The position numbers and the translations under genes are program-made. Of a stretch of DNA of 64,000 nt, positions 42,800-51,539 are shown in pieces; positions within the stretch are counted from its first letter, which is position 1, and each line of letters opens with the position of its first letter. This DNA comes from Phycisphaerae bacterium (lineage in GTDB: Bacteria > Planctomycetota > Phycisphaerae > UBA1845 > Fen-1342): assembly GCA_028279405.1 (NCBI GenBank), contig JANQNU010000070.1, forward strand, positions 150,535-214,534, in the 5' to 3' direction. The notes under the pieces were generated by a model that saw only the letters and a program-made list of their open reading frames with translations, searched no databases and was not told the DNA's origin.

Positions 42800-44083
42800 T
42801 CATTCTTCCTCCCGCACGAGCCGTTTTGCCTTCATCTCGAAGCGTGGAAGCGCTCCGACGTCGGCGATGTCGACGGCAGGTCGGAAGTTGAAGCGGTCCT
42901 TGATCGCGTCTGCCACGCGCTGGCGCAGGTCCTGAACGTTACTCTCCGGATGCGGCTCCACGGTAACGCGCAGATCGACGAGCGCCCCGCGCCGCGCAAC
43001 GTGAAGCCGATACTCGACGAGCCCGGGAACGGCTCGGAGCGTGTCTTCGATGGCCCCGGGGAAGACGTTGTTTCCGCGAATGATGAGCATATCGTCGATG
43101 CGGCCGAGCACGCCGCCGTCGGCATAGTGGAACGATCGCTCCGAATCGCTGGGCTGCAACCGCACCTGGTCACCGGTGCGATAGCGGATCAGCGGGCTGT
43201 CGAGCCGCCCGAGATTGGTGAGGACCAGCTCGCCGGTTTCGCCGAGTGGCTGCGGGGCAGCGGTTTGCGGGTCGATCACTTCAGCGATGAACTCGTTCTC
43301 CATGACGTATAGGCGACCGGGCGCTTCGACCGCTTCGAAGCCCCACGGCCCGATCTCGGTCATGCCGGCATGGTCGAAGACGCGGGCCGCCCAGGCGCGC
43401 TCGATCGCCGAGCGCGTTGCGGGCAGGTTCCCGCCGGGTTCCCCCGCGACAATCAGCGACCGTACGTCAGACGCGCGCAGATCCAGCCCCTCCGTCGCGG
43501 CCACCTCTGCCATGTGCAACGCATAGGTGGGTGTACAGCAGACGACCGTCGCGCGGTTATCGAGTAGATGCCGCAGGCGCGCGGACGTGCTCATGCCGCC
43601 GGCCGCGAGACAGCGGTTGCCAAGCGCGAGCGCTGCCTCGAAGGCACCCCAGAAACCGATGAACGGACCGAACGAGAACGGGTAGAACAGCACATCGTCT
43701 GCGGTCACGCCCGCGGCGCGAAACAGATTCGCCCAACAGCGCATCCACCACTGCCAGTTGGCAGTCGTGTCGAGCCAGCGCAGCGGACCGCCGATCGTGC
43801 TCCCGGAGGTCTGGTGCAGACGAACGAATGTCGCCAGGGGCGCGCTGTGATTGGTCCCATACGGGGGGTTGGTCGTCTGGTCGGCCTGGAGCTCATCCCG
43901 CGTGGTGAACGGCAGGCGTTCGATCGGATCGGACATCGGGTCGAACGTGAGATCGGCCAGCTTCCGCTGGTAGAACGCGTTCGAACCCTTGACGCGCGCG
44001 AGCAGCGCCGCCAGTCGCGTGCGCTGCAACTCCAGCAGCGCCGGTCGTTCCAGGGTTTCTTCAGCGCGAACGTGATACGGCAT
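42800..44083 (-). CDS. Phenylacetate-CoA ligase-like AMP-binding enzyme
   Basis: 427 residues, ATG at 44083 with AAAGGA upstream. ANL superfamily motifs: LHQTSGSTIGGPLRW (P-loop-like), AGMTEIGPWGFE, LIRYRTGDQVRL and GRIDDMLIIRGNNVFPGAIED. The sequence fits PaaK-type ligases, which activate aryl or other carboxylic acids as acyl-CoA via an acyl adenylate. No other phenylacetate degradation genes are present, so the acid is unknown; it may belong to a lipid or secondary pathway. Confidence 0.85.
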   Translation of the reverse strand: MPYHVRAEETLERPALLELQRTRLAALLARVKGSNAFYQRKLADLTFDPMSDPIERLPFTTRDELQADQTTNPPYGTNHSAPLATFVRLHQTSGSTIGGPLRWLDTTANWQWWMRCWANLFRAAGVTADDVLFYPFSFGPFIGFWGAFEAALALGNRCLAAGGMSTSARLRHLLDNRATVVCCTPTYALHMAEVAATEGLDLRASDVRSLIVAGEPGGNLPATRSAIERAWAARVFDHAGMTEIGPWGFEAVEAPGRLYVMENEFIAEVIDPQTAAPQPLGETGELVLTNLGRLDSPLIRYRTGDQVRLQPSDSERSFHYADGGVLGRIDDMLIIRGNNVFPGAIEDTLRAVPGLVEYRLHVARRGALVDLRVTVEPHPESNVQDLRQRVADAIKDRFNFRPAVDIADVGALPRFEMKAKRLVREEE

Positions 44084-44317
44084 CGTCGGTCCTTTGTCCG
44101 GACAATTGTACGTCGACGTTACACGGAACTCGAACGCCGTACCGCCACCGAGGATCCACGGGTCGGTGAATGACGTCATGTGCCGGATTTCGACGACTTT
44201 TGACATTCGGGGACCGAAAACGCATACTTACGGGTCTGACCGGGTGGCGGCGGCGTCCGCGACCCACTGCGAGGCGAATGGCAACCCAGCATGCGTTTCG
44301 ATCAAAGGAGACGGTGA

Positions 44318-45730
44318 ATGGCAGGTCGACCCGCTCCGAGCCGCGCCAGTGGCGGCTCTAGTGGAATGTTGTACGGGCTGATTGCCTTTTCGATCGTCAC
44401 GGTCGCGGCGTTGGTCTTCGGAATTCTGTCGATGACCAAAGTCAGCAAGCTCCAGGATGATCTGGACCGTGCCAACCGGCAGCTACGGACCTTCGGCTCG
44501 CCGCCGGAATACTACGCCAAAGAGGCAGCGGCGATCCCGAACGGGCAGGCCTTCCAGGTCATGAACGCCGCCATCTCCAGCCTCGGCGAAATCTTCGCCG
44601 GCGACTCGAACGCGGTCGCGCCGGCCCTGCGCGATCGGGCCGTCAGCGCACTGGCCCGCGTCGCCCGCGAGAACGAAGACGTCATCATCCCACAGGGAAC
44701 GCCGATCATCGGTGCACTCGAAACCGTGAGTGCCGAGCTGGTCCGACAGCGAGCACAGACGCAGGACATGCGCGCCAAGTTCGAAAACGCTCAGGCGCAG
44801 GTCGCCTCGCTGACCGCCCAGAACAAATCGACGCGTGAGGAGTTCGAAGCCCAGATCGCTTCGCTTGCCGAGCGATTCGACGACTCGGAAAAGCAACACG
44901 CACAATCGCTCGCACAGAAGGACGAGCAGTTACAGGAAATCTCGTCGAGCCTCGAGGCCGCGAACCAGGGCAACCAGCAGATTCAGCGCGATTTCGCCTC
45001 CTACCAGCGGGACTCGGACTTCCAGCGCGACCGCCGCGACAAGCAGATCTCCGACCTGCGCGATCAGGTCCGCGGCTTGAAGCAGGACCGCTTCGATCCT
45101 GACGCGATCCTCAAACAGGCGGATGGTCGGATCGTACGTGCGATTCCTGGGAGCGACGTCGTCTACGTCAACCTCGGCGCCCGTGACGGTGCCTCGGTCG
45201 GACTCGGGCTCGAGGTCTACTCGCAGACCGGCGAGTCGCGCAACACGGTTCGCGGCAAGGCCTCGCTGGAAGTCGTCACGGTGATGGAGAATACGGCTGA
45301 GTGCCGAGTGACGCGCGTCGAGCGCGGCCAGCCGATTCTGGAAGGCGATTTCGTGGTCAACCTCGCGTTCGATCGCGGGCGCCTGCCGAAGTTCGTCGTC
45401 CGAGGCGACTTCGACCTCGACTACGACGGCCAGATCGACGTCAGCGGCATCGAGCTGGTCGAGGGCATGATCCGACAATGGGGCGGCCAGGTCGTCGACG
45501 AGCTGGACGAATCGGTGGACTTCGTGGTCATCGGGCTGGCGCCGCGGATCCCCACGGTCGGCGGCCGACCGACCGACATCGTCCGCGACCAGCAGTTTCA
45601 CCGCGAAATGAAACAGTCGCGCTTCCAGGAACTGGTCGAGCGCGCCAACAATCTTTCCATCCCAATCATCACACAGAACCAGTTTTTGTTCCTGACCGGC
45701 TACGCCGCCGACGCCGTGGCCCGGCGCTAG
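44318..45730 (+). CDS. Membrane-anchored coiled-coil protein of unknown function
   Basis: 470 residues, ATG after AAAGGAGACGGTGA. One membrane helix (about residues 17-39, MLYGLIAFSIVTVAALVFGIL) follows a short Ser/Gly/Arg cytoplasmic start. A long coiled coil rich in Gln, Glu, Lys and Ala spans about residues 140-260. The C-terminal part (GSDVVYVNLGARDGASVGLGLEVYSQTG, GDFVVNLAFDRGRLPKFVVRGDFDLDYDGQ) is a beta-rich domain followed by a mixed alpha/beta end. Not recognised beyond planctomycete-type hypothetical proteins; the topology suggests an envelope-spanning or scaffolding role. Confidence 0.75.
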   Translation: MAGRPAPSRASGGSSGMLYGLIAFSIVTVAALVFGILSMTKVSKLQDDLDRANRQLRTFGSPPEYYAKEAAAIPNGQAFQVMNAAISSLGEIFAGDSNAVAPALRDRAVSALARVARENEDVIIPQGTPIIGALETVSAELVRQRAQTQDMRAKFENAQAQVASLTAQNKSTREEFEAQIASLAERFDDSEKQHAQSLAQKDEQLQEISSSLEAANQGNQQIQRDFASYQRDSDFQRDRRDKQISDLRDQVRGLKQDRFDPDAILKQADGRIVRAIPGSDVVYVNLGARDGASVGLGLEVYSQTGESRNTVRGKASLEVVTVMENTAECRVTRVERGQPILEGDFVVNLAFDRGRLPKFVVRGDFDLDYDGQIDVSGIELVEGMIRQWGGQVVDELDESVDFVVIGLAPRIPTVGGRPTDIVRDQQFHREMKQSRFQELVERANNLSIPIITQNQFLFLTGYAADAVARR

Positions 45731-45978
45731 GTCGGGTCGCTCCCCAAACCGCGGCCCGGACGCCGAAACCCGAAGGGCATTCGCCGCCGAGCGGTGCGCC
45801 CACCGGCCCGAGCATGGGTGGCGATTCGGGATCTGCTATTTCTGAAAGCGATTTCGGGCCCCCTCCGCTGCACGGTGGGCATCCGCGCTCTACAATCGAA
45901 GTCCGGCGGCGACCCATTCGGTCGGTCCGCCGACGCTACCTGCCGTAGTCAGGCGTCAGGCGATCCTGGAGCGAACCC

Positions 45979-48441
45979 ATGAAGCCTTCCCGGTCTTTGT
46001 TGCTGGGCATGCTGTTCTGCACCGCGCTTTGTTGGTCGGCGGAGCAGGACTGGCTGCCGCACGCACCCCTGGCCCACGAACCGACGGCAGATCTGCCGCC
46101 GACTCCCCCCTCGATCGAGGTCGTGCCGGGCGCGCCCGGAGAATGGCACTGCACGTTTCGTCTCGAACCCAAGGGTCCCGTGACGTCCGTGGCCCTGGCC
46201 GGATCGTTCAACGGATGGAGTCGGACGGCCGATATGCTGCGTGACCCGGATCAGGACGGTGTCTGGGAGTGCGCGACGACGCTGCCCAACGGTCGGCATT
46301 GCTACAAGTTCGTCGTCGACGGCGATCGCTGGATGCCCGACCCCCGCAATCCACAAGGCGAGTCCGACGGCCATGAGGGTCGCAACTCCGTGCTGCTGCT
46401 CGGGCGAGTTGCCCGGCTCGACGCGTCCGACGGACGCGTCGGCGACGGTCGGATCGATACGCACGCGCTCGAGCACGACCCGCGCTCGCCGACCTACTTT
46501 CAGGTGCTCGGCGATAATCGTTTCCTCTTGCGGTATCAGACGCTGTCGCACGATGTCGAGCGGGTGTTCGCGATTTCGCCGACTGGCGCCACGGTCGAGA
46601 TGCACGCCGTCAGTGCCGGACCGCTCTTCACGCTCTACGAAACTACGATCGAACTCCAGCCCGTCGACGTCCCGAGCGAACCCGTCGCCGCCCGGCAAGT
46701 GCATTATTCCTTCGTGCTCCAGGACGCTGCGCGCCGCGGCACCGATCCGCGCGGTGTACTCACGTCACGATTCACCCCGGGTGGTACGTTCCGCACGCCG
46801 GACTGGGCGCGCGACGCGATCTGGTACCAGATCATGGTCGACCGCTTCCGCAACGGCGACCCGTCGAACGACCCGCCGCATACCCACCCGTGGACGAGCG
46901 ACTGGTTCGAACTCAAACCGTATGAGCAGGTCGACGACCAGACGTTCTACAAGAGCGCCGTCTTCCTGCGGCTCTACGGCGGTGACCTCGCCGGTCTCGA
47001 ACAGCAGCTGGACTATCTGCAAGCGCTCGGCGTCAACGCGCTCTATTTGAATCCGATCTTCGAAGCCGAAGGCCACCATAAGTACAACGCGACCAACTTC
47101 CTGCATATCGACGACGAATTCGGCGTCAAAGGCGACTACGCGAAAGTCGTCGAACAGGAGGATCTGAATGATCCCGCAACCTGGCAATGGACCGCCTCGG
47201 ACAAGCTGTTTCTGAAGTTCATCGAGAAGGCACACGCGCGCGGCTTCCGCGTGATTCTGGACGGCGTCTTCAACCATGTGGGTACGCGGCACCCGGCGTT
47301 CCGCGACGTACAGGCCAAGGGACCGGACTCGCCCTACGCCGACTGGTTCGAGATCAAGTCGTGGGAACCATTCGAATATGTCGGCTGGGCCGGCCACGAC
47401 TCGCTGCCCGTCTTCCGGAAAAATGCGACCGGCCTCGCCAGCGAAAACGCCAAGCTGCACATCTTCAACGTCACGCGCCGCTGGATGGACCCCGACAACG
47501 ACGGCGATCCGCGCGATGGTATCGATGGCTGGCGACTGGACGTACCCAACGAAGTCCCCGAAGCATTCTGGGTCGAATGGCGACAACTGGTCAAATCGAT
47601 CAATCCCGACGCCTACATCACCGGCGAGATCTGGGACCGTGCCGACCTCTGGCTCGACGGCCGACACTTCGACGCCGTCATGAACTACCAATTCGCCAAG
47701 GCGGTCATCCCCTGGGCAATGTTCGACCAGATGAAGCTCTCGGCGTCGGAGATGGATCGCCGACTCACGGAACTGCGACTCGCATATCCACAGGTCGCGA
47801 CCGACGTCATGCAGAACCTCGTCGACAGCCACGACACCGATCGACTCGCGTCGATGGCGCGCAATCCCGACCGCGGATACGACCACGAGAACCGTATCCA
47901 GGACAACGGCCCGACCTATGACAACGGCAAACCGACAGCCGAGCAGTATCAGCGCACACGGCTCGTCGCGCTCGTCCAGATGACCTACCTCGGCGCCCCC
48001 ATGATCTATTACGGCGACGAAGTCGGCATGTGGGGTGCGGACGACCCGACCTGTCGCAAGCCGATGCTCTGGCGTGACCTCCAACCGTACGCCAAGCCCG
48101 AAGAAAATCACGTCATGCGCGATCATCTCCGCTTTTACCGCGACATCATTGCGCTGCGAAAATCGCACGCGGCGCTGCGCCGCGGCGACTTCGAGACGCT
48201 CGTCGCCGATGACGATCAAGATGTCTGGTGCTTCCTGAGGACCGCGAAACAGGAACGCTTGATCGTCGCACTCACACCCGCCCGAACCGCGCAAACCGTC
48301 CGCATCCCCCTATCAAAAACCGGCGCAGAACGTTGGCAGGTGCGCTACAAGTCCGGAGCGGAAGCGCGGCTGAAGCAAACCGACGACACGTTGGAAATCA
48401 CCATCCCGCCGATCGGCGGCGTCGTGCTGCTCGCCGACTAA
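45979..48441 (+). CDS. Secreted GH13 alpha-amylase family enzyme with N-terminal CBM48-like domain
   Basis: 820 residues with a signal peptide (MKPSRSLLLGMLFCTALCWSA). A glycogen-binding/CBM48-like domain (VALAGSFNGWSRTADMLRDPD..GRHCYKFVVDGD) at about 60-140 and a neopullulanase-like N domain precede the TIM barrel. GH13 regions: GVFNHVG, DGWRLDVPNE with nucleophile Asp521, ITGEIWD with acid/base Glu550 and NLVDSHDTDR with Asp619. The arrangement suits cyclomaltodextrinase, neopullulanase or maltogenic amylase, acting on starch, pullulan or glycogen in the periplasm or outside. The C-terminal beta domain is complete. It stands alone on the plus strand. Confidence 0.93.
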   Translation: MKPSRSLLLGMLFCTALCWSAEQDWLPHAPLAHEPTADLPPTPPSIEVVPGAPGEWHCTFRLEPKGPVTSVALAGSFNGWSRTADMLRDPDQDGVWECATTLPNGRHCYKFVVDGDRWMPDPRNPQGESDGHEGRNSVLLLGRVARLDASDGRVGDGRIDTHALEHDPRSPTYFQVLGDNRFLLRYQTLSHDVERVFAISPTGATVEMHAVSAGPLFTLYETTIELQPVDVPSEPVAARQVHYSFVLQDAARRGTDPRGVLTSRFTPGGTFRTPDWARDAIWYQIMVDRFRNGDPSNDPPHTHPWTSDWFELKPYEQVDDQTFYKSAVFLRLYGGDLAGLEQQLDYLQALGVNALYLNPIFEAEGHHKYNATNFLHIDDEFGVKGDYAKVVEQEDLNDPATWQWTASDKLFLKFIEKAHARGFRVILDGVFNHVGTRHPAFRDVQAKGPDSPYADWFEIKSWEPFEYVGWAGHDSLPVFRKNATGLASENAKLHIFNVTRRWMDPDNDGDPRDGIDGWRLDVPNEVPEAFWVEWRQLVKSINPDAYITGEIWDRADLWLDGRHFDAVMNYQFAKAVIPWAMFDQMKLSASEMDRRLTELRLAYPQVATDVMQNLVDSHDTDRLASMARNPDRGYDHENRIQDNGPTYDNGKPTAEQYQRTRLVALVQMTYLGAPMIYYGDEVGMWGADDPTCRKPMLWRDLQPYAKPEENHVMRDHLRFYRDIIALRKSHAALRRGDFETLVADDDQDVWCFLRTAKQERLIVALTPARTAQTVRIPLSKTGAERWQVRYKSGAEARLKQTDDTLEITIPPIGGVVLLAD

Positions 48442-48465
48442 GCACGGACCTCTCGCACCTCGCGC

Positions 48466-48526
48466 CCCCTTGACCGCTCGCTCGCGCTCGCGGCTCGTAT
48501 TGTGAGGTGACGGGTTCGCGCCGGGG
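48466..48526 (-). repeat. Family-D dispersed repeat, copy 1
   Basis: Read on the minus strand it contains CCCCGGCGCGAAC, then CGAGCCGCGAGCGCGAGCGA and GCGGTCAAG, matching 62994-63050 in order and spacing. It sits directly after the amylase gene. Confidence 0.65.
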
Positions 48527-48568
48527 CAAGCGGCGTAGACGCTTGCCTCGCAAAGGGAGCTTGCTCCC
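48525..48568. repeat. Double-hairpin repeat, family C, copy 2
   Basis: GGCAAGCG/CGCTTGCC around GCGTAGA (48525-48547) and GGGAGC-TT-GCTCCC (48555-48568). Loops and spacing equal copy 1 at 8357-8400; the first stem carries A:T where copy 1 has G:C, a compensated change. Confidence 0.85.
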
Positions 48569-48647
48569 CCCTCGCTTGCGCTCCGGGCTCGCATTGGCGC
48601 CATCGGGTTGGAACCGCCCACGACGAGCCCCGAGCGCAAGCGAAGGG
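48569..48647. repeat. Inverted pair of family-D cores
   Basis: CCCTCGCTTGCGCTCCGGGC at 48569-48588 (continuing TCG) has its near-exact reverse complement at 48624-48647 (CGAGCCCCGAGCGCAAGCGA then AGGG). The intervening 32 bases could loop out as a large hairpin. Confidence 0.65.
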
Positions 48648-48705
48648 ACCAGGGTGCTCGAGTTGACCTGAACCCGCGATGCGCGAGAGTCCCCCTAGCC
48701 AAACC

Positions 48706-49614
48706 CTAGCGGCGGAGCACGTCGCTCTCGACGAACAGCGTCTCGGCAAAGTAGCTGCTGCGGACGAACGGGCCGCTCGCGACGGCCTCGAATCCGAGCG
48801 ACTTCGCGACCTCGGCCAGCTCATCGAACTCGTCCGGCGGGTAGAACCGCTCGACCGCGAGATACTTGTCCCCGCCGGGCTGAAGATATTGACCGATGGT
48901 CAACAACTCACAACCATATTCGCGGAGGTCGTGGAACGTCTGGATGAGTTCATCACGCGTCTCGCCGAGTCCGACCATGATCCCGCTCTTGGTCTTGATC
49001 CGCGGGTTGAGCTCTTTGGCCGTCCGCAGCACACCCAACGATCGCTCGTACCGCGCGGCCGGTCGTGCCTTCTTCTGAAGTCGAGCTACAGTCTCGATGT
49101 TGTGGTTGTAAACCTCCGGCAGCGCTTCGGTCACGATCCGAATCAACTCGGGCTTGCCGTGAAAATCGGGCACCAGCACCTCGATCGTCGCCTCGGGCAA
49201 CCGCGTGCGGGTCTCCTGAATGCACGCCGCGAAATGACCAGCGCCCTCATCCGGGAGATCGTCGCGGGCCACGCTCGTAATCACGACGTGCTTGAGCCCG
49301 AGATGCGCAGCGGCCTCGGCCATCCGTTGTGGCTCGTCCGCCTCCGGCGGCTCGGGCTTCTTCGTCCCAACCGCGCAAAAATGGCAGCGCCGCGTGCAAT
49401 GCTCTCCCAGGATCATGAACGTCGCCGTCCCGCGCGACCAACATTCCGTCAGATTGGGACAGCGTGCCTCGACGCACACCGTGTTGAGCTTGAGCCCGTC
49501 GAGCAGCTTCCGCGTATCCAGCATCTGCCGTGAGGGCAGCGGCCGCTTCAACCACGGCGGAAGTCGTCGACGGGGCGTTTCTGCTGTAATTACCGGCAAG
49601 GATGTCGTCATCAT
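48706..49614 (-). CDS. lipA: Lipoyl synthase
   Basis: 302 residues. Two iron-sulfur clusters are predicted: the auxiliary site CVEARCPNLTEC and the radical-SAM site CTRRCHFC, with the closing RSSYFAE Ser region. LGLKHVVITSVARDDLPDEGA and VYNHNIETV are family blocks. It inserts two sulfur atoms at C6 and C8 of protein-bound octanoyl chains, completing the cofactor of 2-oxoacid dehydrogenases and the glycine cleavage system. Start at 49614 or the next ATG at 49611. A possible -10 box TACAAT lies on the minus strand at 49635-49630. lipB is not in the window. Confidence 0.95.
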   Translation of the reverse strand: MMTTSLPVITAETPRRRLPPWLKRPLPSRQMLDTRKLLDGLKLNTVCVEARCPNLTECWSRGTATFMILGEHCTRRCHFCAVGTKKPEPPEADEPQRMAEAAAHLGLKHVVITSVARDDLPDEGAGHFAACIQETRTRLPEATIEVLVPDFHGKPELIRIVTEALPEVYNHNIETVARLQKKARPAARYERSLGVLRTAKELNPRIKTKSGIMVGLGETRDELIQTFHDLREYGCELLTIGQYLQPGGDKYLAVERFYPPDEFDELAEVAKSLGFEAVASGPFVRSSYFAETLFVESDVLRR

Positions 49615-49921
49615 AAACCTCGTTCGGTGATTGTATCATCGGCACCGCTCCCTGACGATCCCGGACGCACGATCTTCGAGATCCGGGACAATCGCACCGC
49701 GCAGCCCGTCGGATTCGTGTCGGCTCCCACAATTCCAGGCCACACATGGCCTGGCCCCGTCCCGTGGCCCGAGAAAAACCGCTCGGGCGCCCCCGTTCGG
49801 CGCAATTCCCGCGCATCAACCACTCCGGCCCATCCGAAGCTCCGGGTCCGAAGGTACAATACAGTCGGGACGGTCGCCTGGTTCAGCGGCCGCGACACCC
49901 GGCGTACCCGAGGGTCTGGAC
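49615..49921. other. Divergent promoter region between lipA and the rhomboid-like gene
   Basis: 307 bases with no supportable gene. TACAAT boxes occur on the minus strand (49635-49630, toward lipA) and the plus strand (49855-49860, toward the rhomboid-like gene). A small palindrome (GGCCACACATGGCC) is near 49739. No known operator seen. Confidence 0.5.
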
Positions 49922-50824
49922 GTGGGCTGGCAGGATCGCGAATACAACCAACAACCGGGGTACCGTGACTCGATGTTCCTCGGCGGGATCCCCAAGCCGA
50001 CGACGTTGGCACGCTCGTTGATCTTCCTGCACGCTGGCGGATTCATCGCGGTGTGGCTCCTCCGGCGCGTCGCGCCGACCGACGCCGGCACGTACCTCGA
50101 GGGGATCACCAGCCAGTTTGCAATCAGCCCGCTGACGATTCTGCTCCATCCCTTCACCATTCACAGCGAGATGATCTTCGGCGGCGTGCTGCGTCTGGCA
50201 TTCGTAGTGTGGGCGATCTGGTCACTTGGGCGCGTGCTCGACGAGCGGATGGGCACCCGTCAGATCGTGACGCTCTACGTGCTCGGAAATCTCGTCGCCG
50301 GCGCGACTTACTATCTCGCAACGCTCGTCCTGCCGGCACTCTCGATGGCGCCACTTGACTACCCCCTCGGCGCGCTGGCCGCTTGGTGTCTGTTCGTCTG
50401 GCGTGAGTGTCAGTTCGACTACGTGCCGGTGTTTACGAAGACCTGGCCGCTGGCACGGGTCGTCGCAATCGCGGTCGGGATCGTGTTCGCGTTGGCATTT
50501 CTTTCGCACGGTAGCGGAATGCTGATGCTCCTCGGCGCTGCCGGCGCGGGCGCCGTCACGCTGTTCGTTCCGACCTCCCTGACGCGCCTGCGCTGGCATC
50601 GCGCGCCTACCCGCAAACGAACCGTCGTGAAGCCCAGTATCCCGTCGCAGTTCGAAACGCCCGGCGCAGCGGGGGCGACGCCGCCGAACGAACCGACAAC
50701 GGACGCCGACATCGACGACATCCTCGAAAAAATCAGTCGCTCCGGGATCGAATCGCTCACGGACGCCGAACGCAAACGCTTGGAAGCGGCACGGCAGGCG
50801 CGACTCGAACGCTCGTCGTCTTAG
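49922..50824 (+). CDS. Rhomboid-like membrane protein lacking the catalytic serine
   Basis: 300 residues with about six hydrophobic segments and the layout of rhomboid intramembrane proteins: a start of the type GWQDREYNQ, a long membrane segment, ALYVLGNLVAGATYYL and a closing LSHGSGMLMLLGAAGAG with the His. The serine motif GxSG is replaced by YPLGALAAW, so proteolysis is unlikely and a pseudoprotease role is inferred. The cytoplasmic tail ends in a short helical motif (DIDDILEKISRSGIESLTDAERKRLE) often found on bacterial rhomboids. The GTG at 49922 has GAGGG 6 bases upstream. Confidence 0.75.
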   Translation: MGWQDREYNQQPGYRDSMFLGGIPKPTTLARSLIFLHAGGFIAVWLLRRVAPTDAGTYLEGITSQFAISPLTILLHPFTIHSEMIFGGVLRLAFVVWAIWSLGRVLDERMGTRQIVTLYVLGNLVAGATYYLATLVLPALSMAPLDYPLGALAAWCLFVWRECQFDYVPVFTKTWPLARVVAIAVGIVFALAFLSHGSGMLMLLGAAGAGAVTLFVPTSLTRLRWHRAPTRKRTVVKPSIPSQFETPGAAGATPPNEPTTDADIDDILEKISRSGIESLTDAERKRLEAARQARLERSSS

Positions 50825-50903
50825 CATTGCCAATCGCGTCCCCACCGGGCAGATCCGTTGGTCAAGACGTAACATCGGATGGAAGGATAAGTTCGGACGC
50901 CCG

Positions 50904-51518
50904 ATGGAAATCGACCTGCAACAACTGCCCGTTCCGGACTGGGGGCTGGAGTGCCCGACGTGTGGCTATGCGCTGCGCGGCCTCCGTCAGCACCGCTGTC
51001 CTGAATGCGGCAACGCGTTCGAGGTCGAGAAGATCGTTCGTTCCTGGCACCGCCTGCGCGCGCCACGCTGGACCGGTCACGAACTACCGATCCCATCCGC
51101 CTACAAGCTCAACTGTCGCGTCTGCAAACAGCCGCTCGCGGGCGCCACATCGCATGTATGCCCCTATTGCGAACAGCCGGTGGTAATCGAAGACCATCTT
51201 CCCTCGAAACAGTGGTTCCAGGCCGACGGGCCGGCACTGTTCGGCCACGCCTTCCCTGCATTGACGGCTCGGCTTCAGTACGAGCATGTGCCGCACTTCC
51301 AGCAGGAGAAGGTCATGTTTCGCGGAATCGTAACGAACGCGACCGAGCTGATGGTAGCGCGCGAGTTCTACTTCGAGTTGATGATGCTCATGGACGAGCT
51401 TCAGCAGGAGCTGCGGTCCAACGCGGGGCAGACCGACGAATGGACCTGCACCGAATGTGACGAGCCCAACCCGAGCAACTTCGAAGTCTGCTGGAACTGC
51501 GACGCGCCGAGACCGTAG
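50904..51518 (+). CDS. Multi-zinc-ribbon protein of unknown function
   Basis: 204 residues. Three zinc ribbons are seen: CPTCGYALRG..HRCPECG (about 17-37), CRVCKQPLAG..HVCPYC (about 71-90) and a C-terminal RanBP2-like WTCTECDEPNPSNFEVCWNC. A helical region (TNATELMVAREFYFELMMLMDELQQEL) lies before the last ribbon. Proteins with such ribbons are frequent in planctomycetes and unassigned; the last motif commonly occurs on proteins that bind other proteins or RNA. It starts 79 bp after the rhomboid-like gene, possibly in the same unit. Confidence 0.7.
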   Translation: MEIDLQQLPVPDWGLECPTCGYALRGLRQHRCPECGNAFEVEKIVRSWHRLRAPRWTGHELPIPSAYKLNCRVCKQPLAGATSHVCPYCEQPVVIEDHLPSKQWFQADGPALFGHAFPALTARLQYEHVPHFQQEKVMFRGIVTNATELMVAREFYFELMMLMDELQQELRSNAGQTDEWTCTECDEPNPSNFEVCWNCDAPRP

Positions 51519-51539
51519 GTGGACATCGAAGCACCGTCG

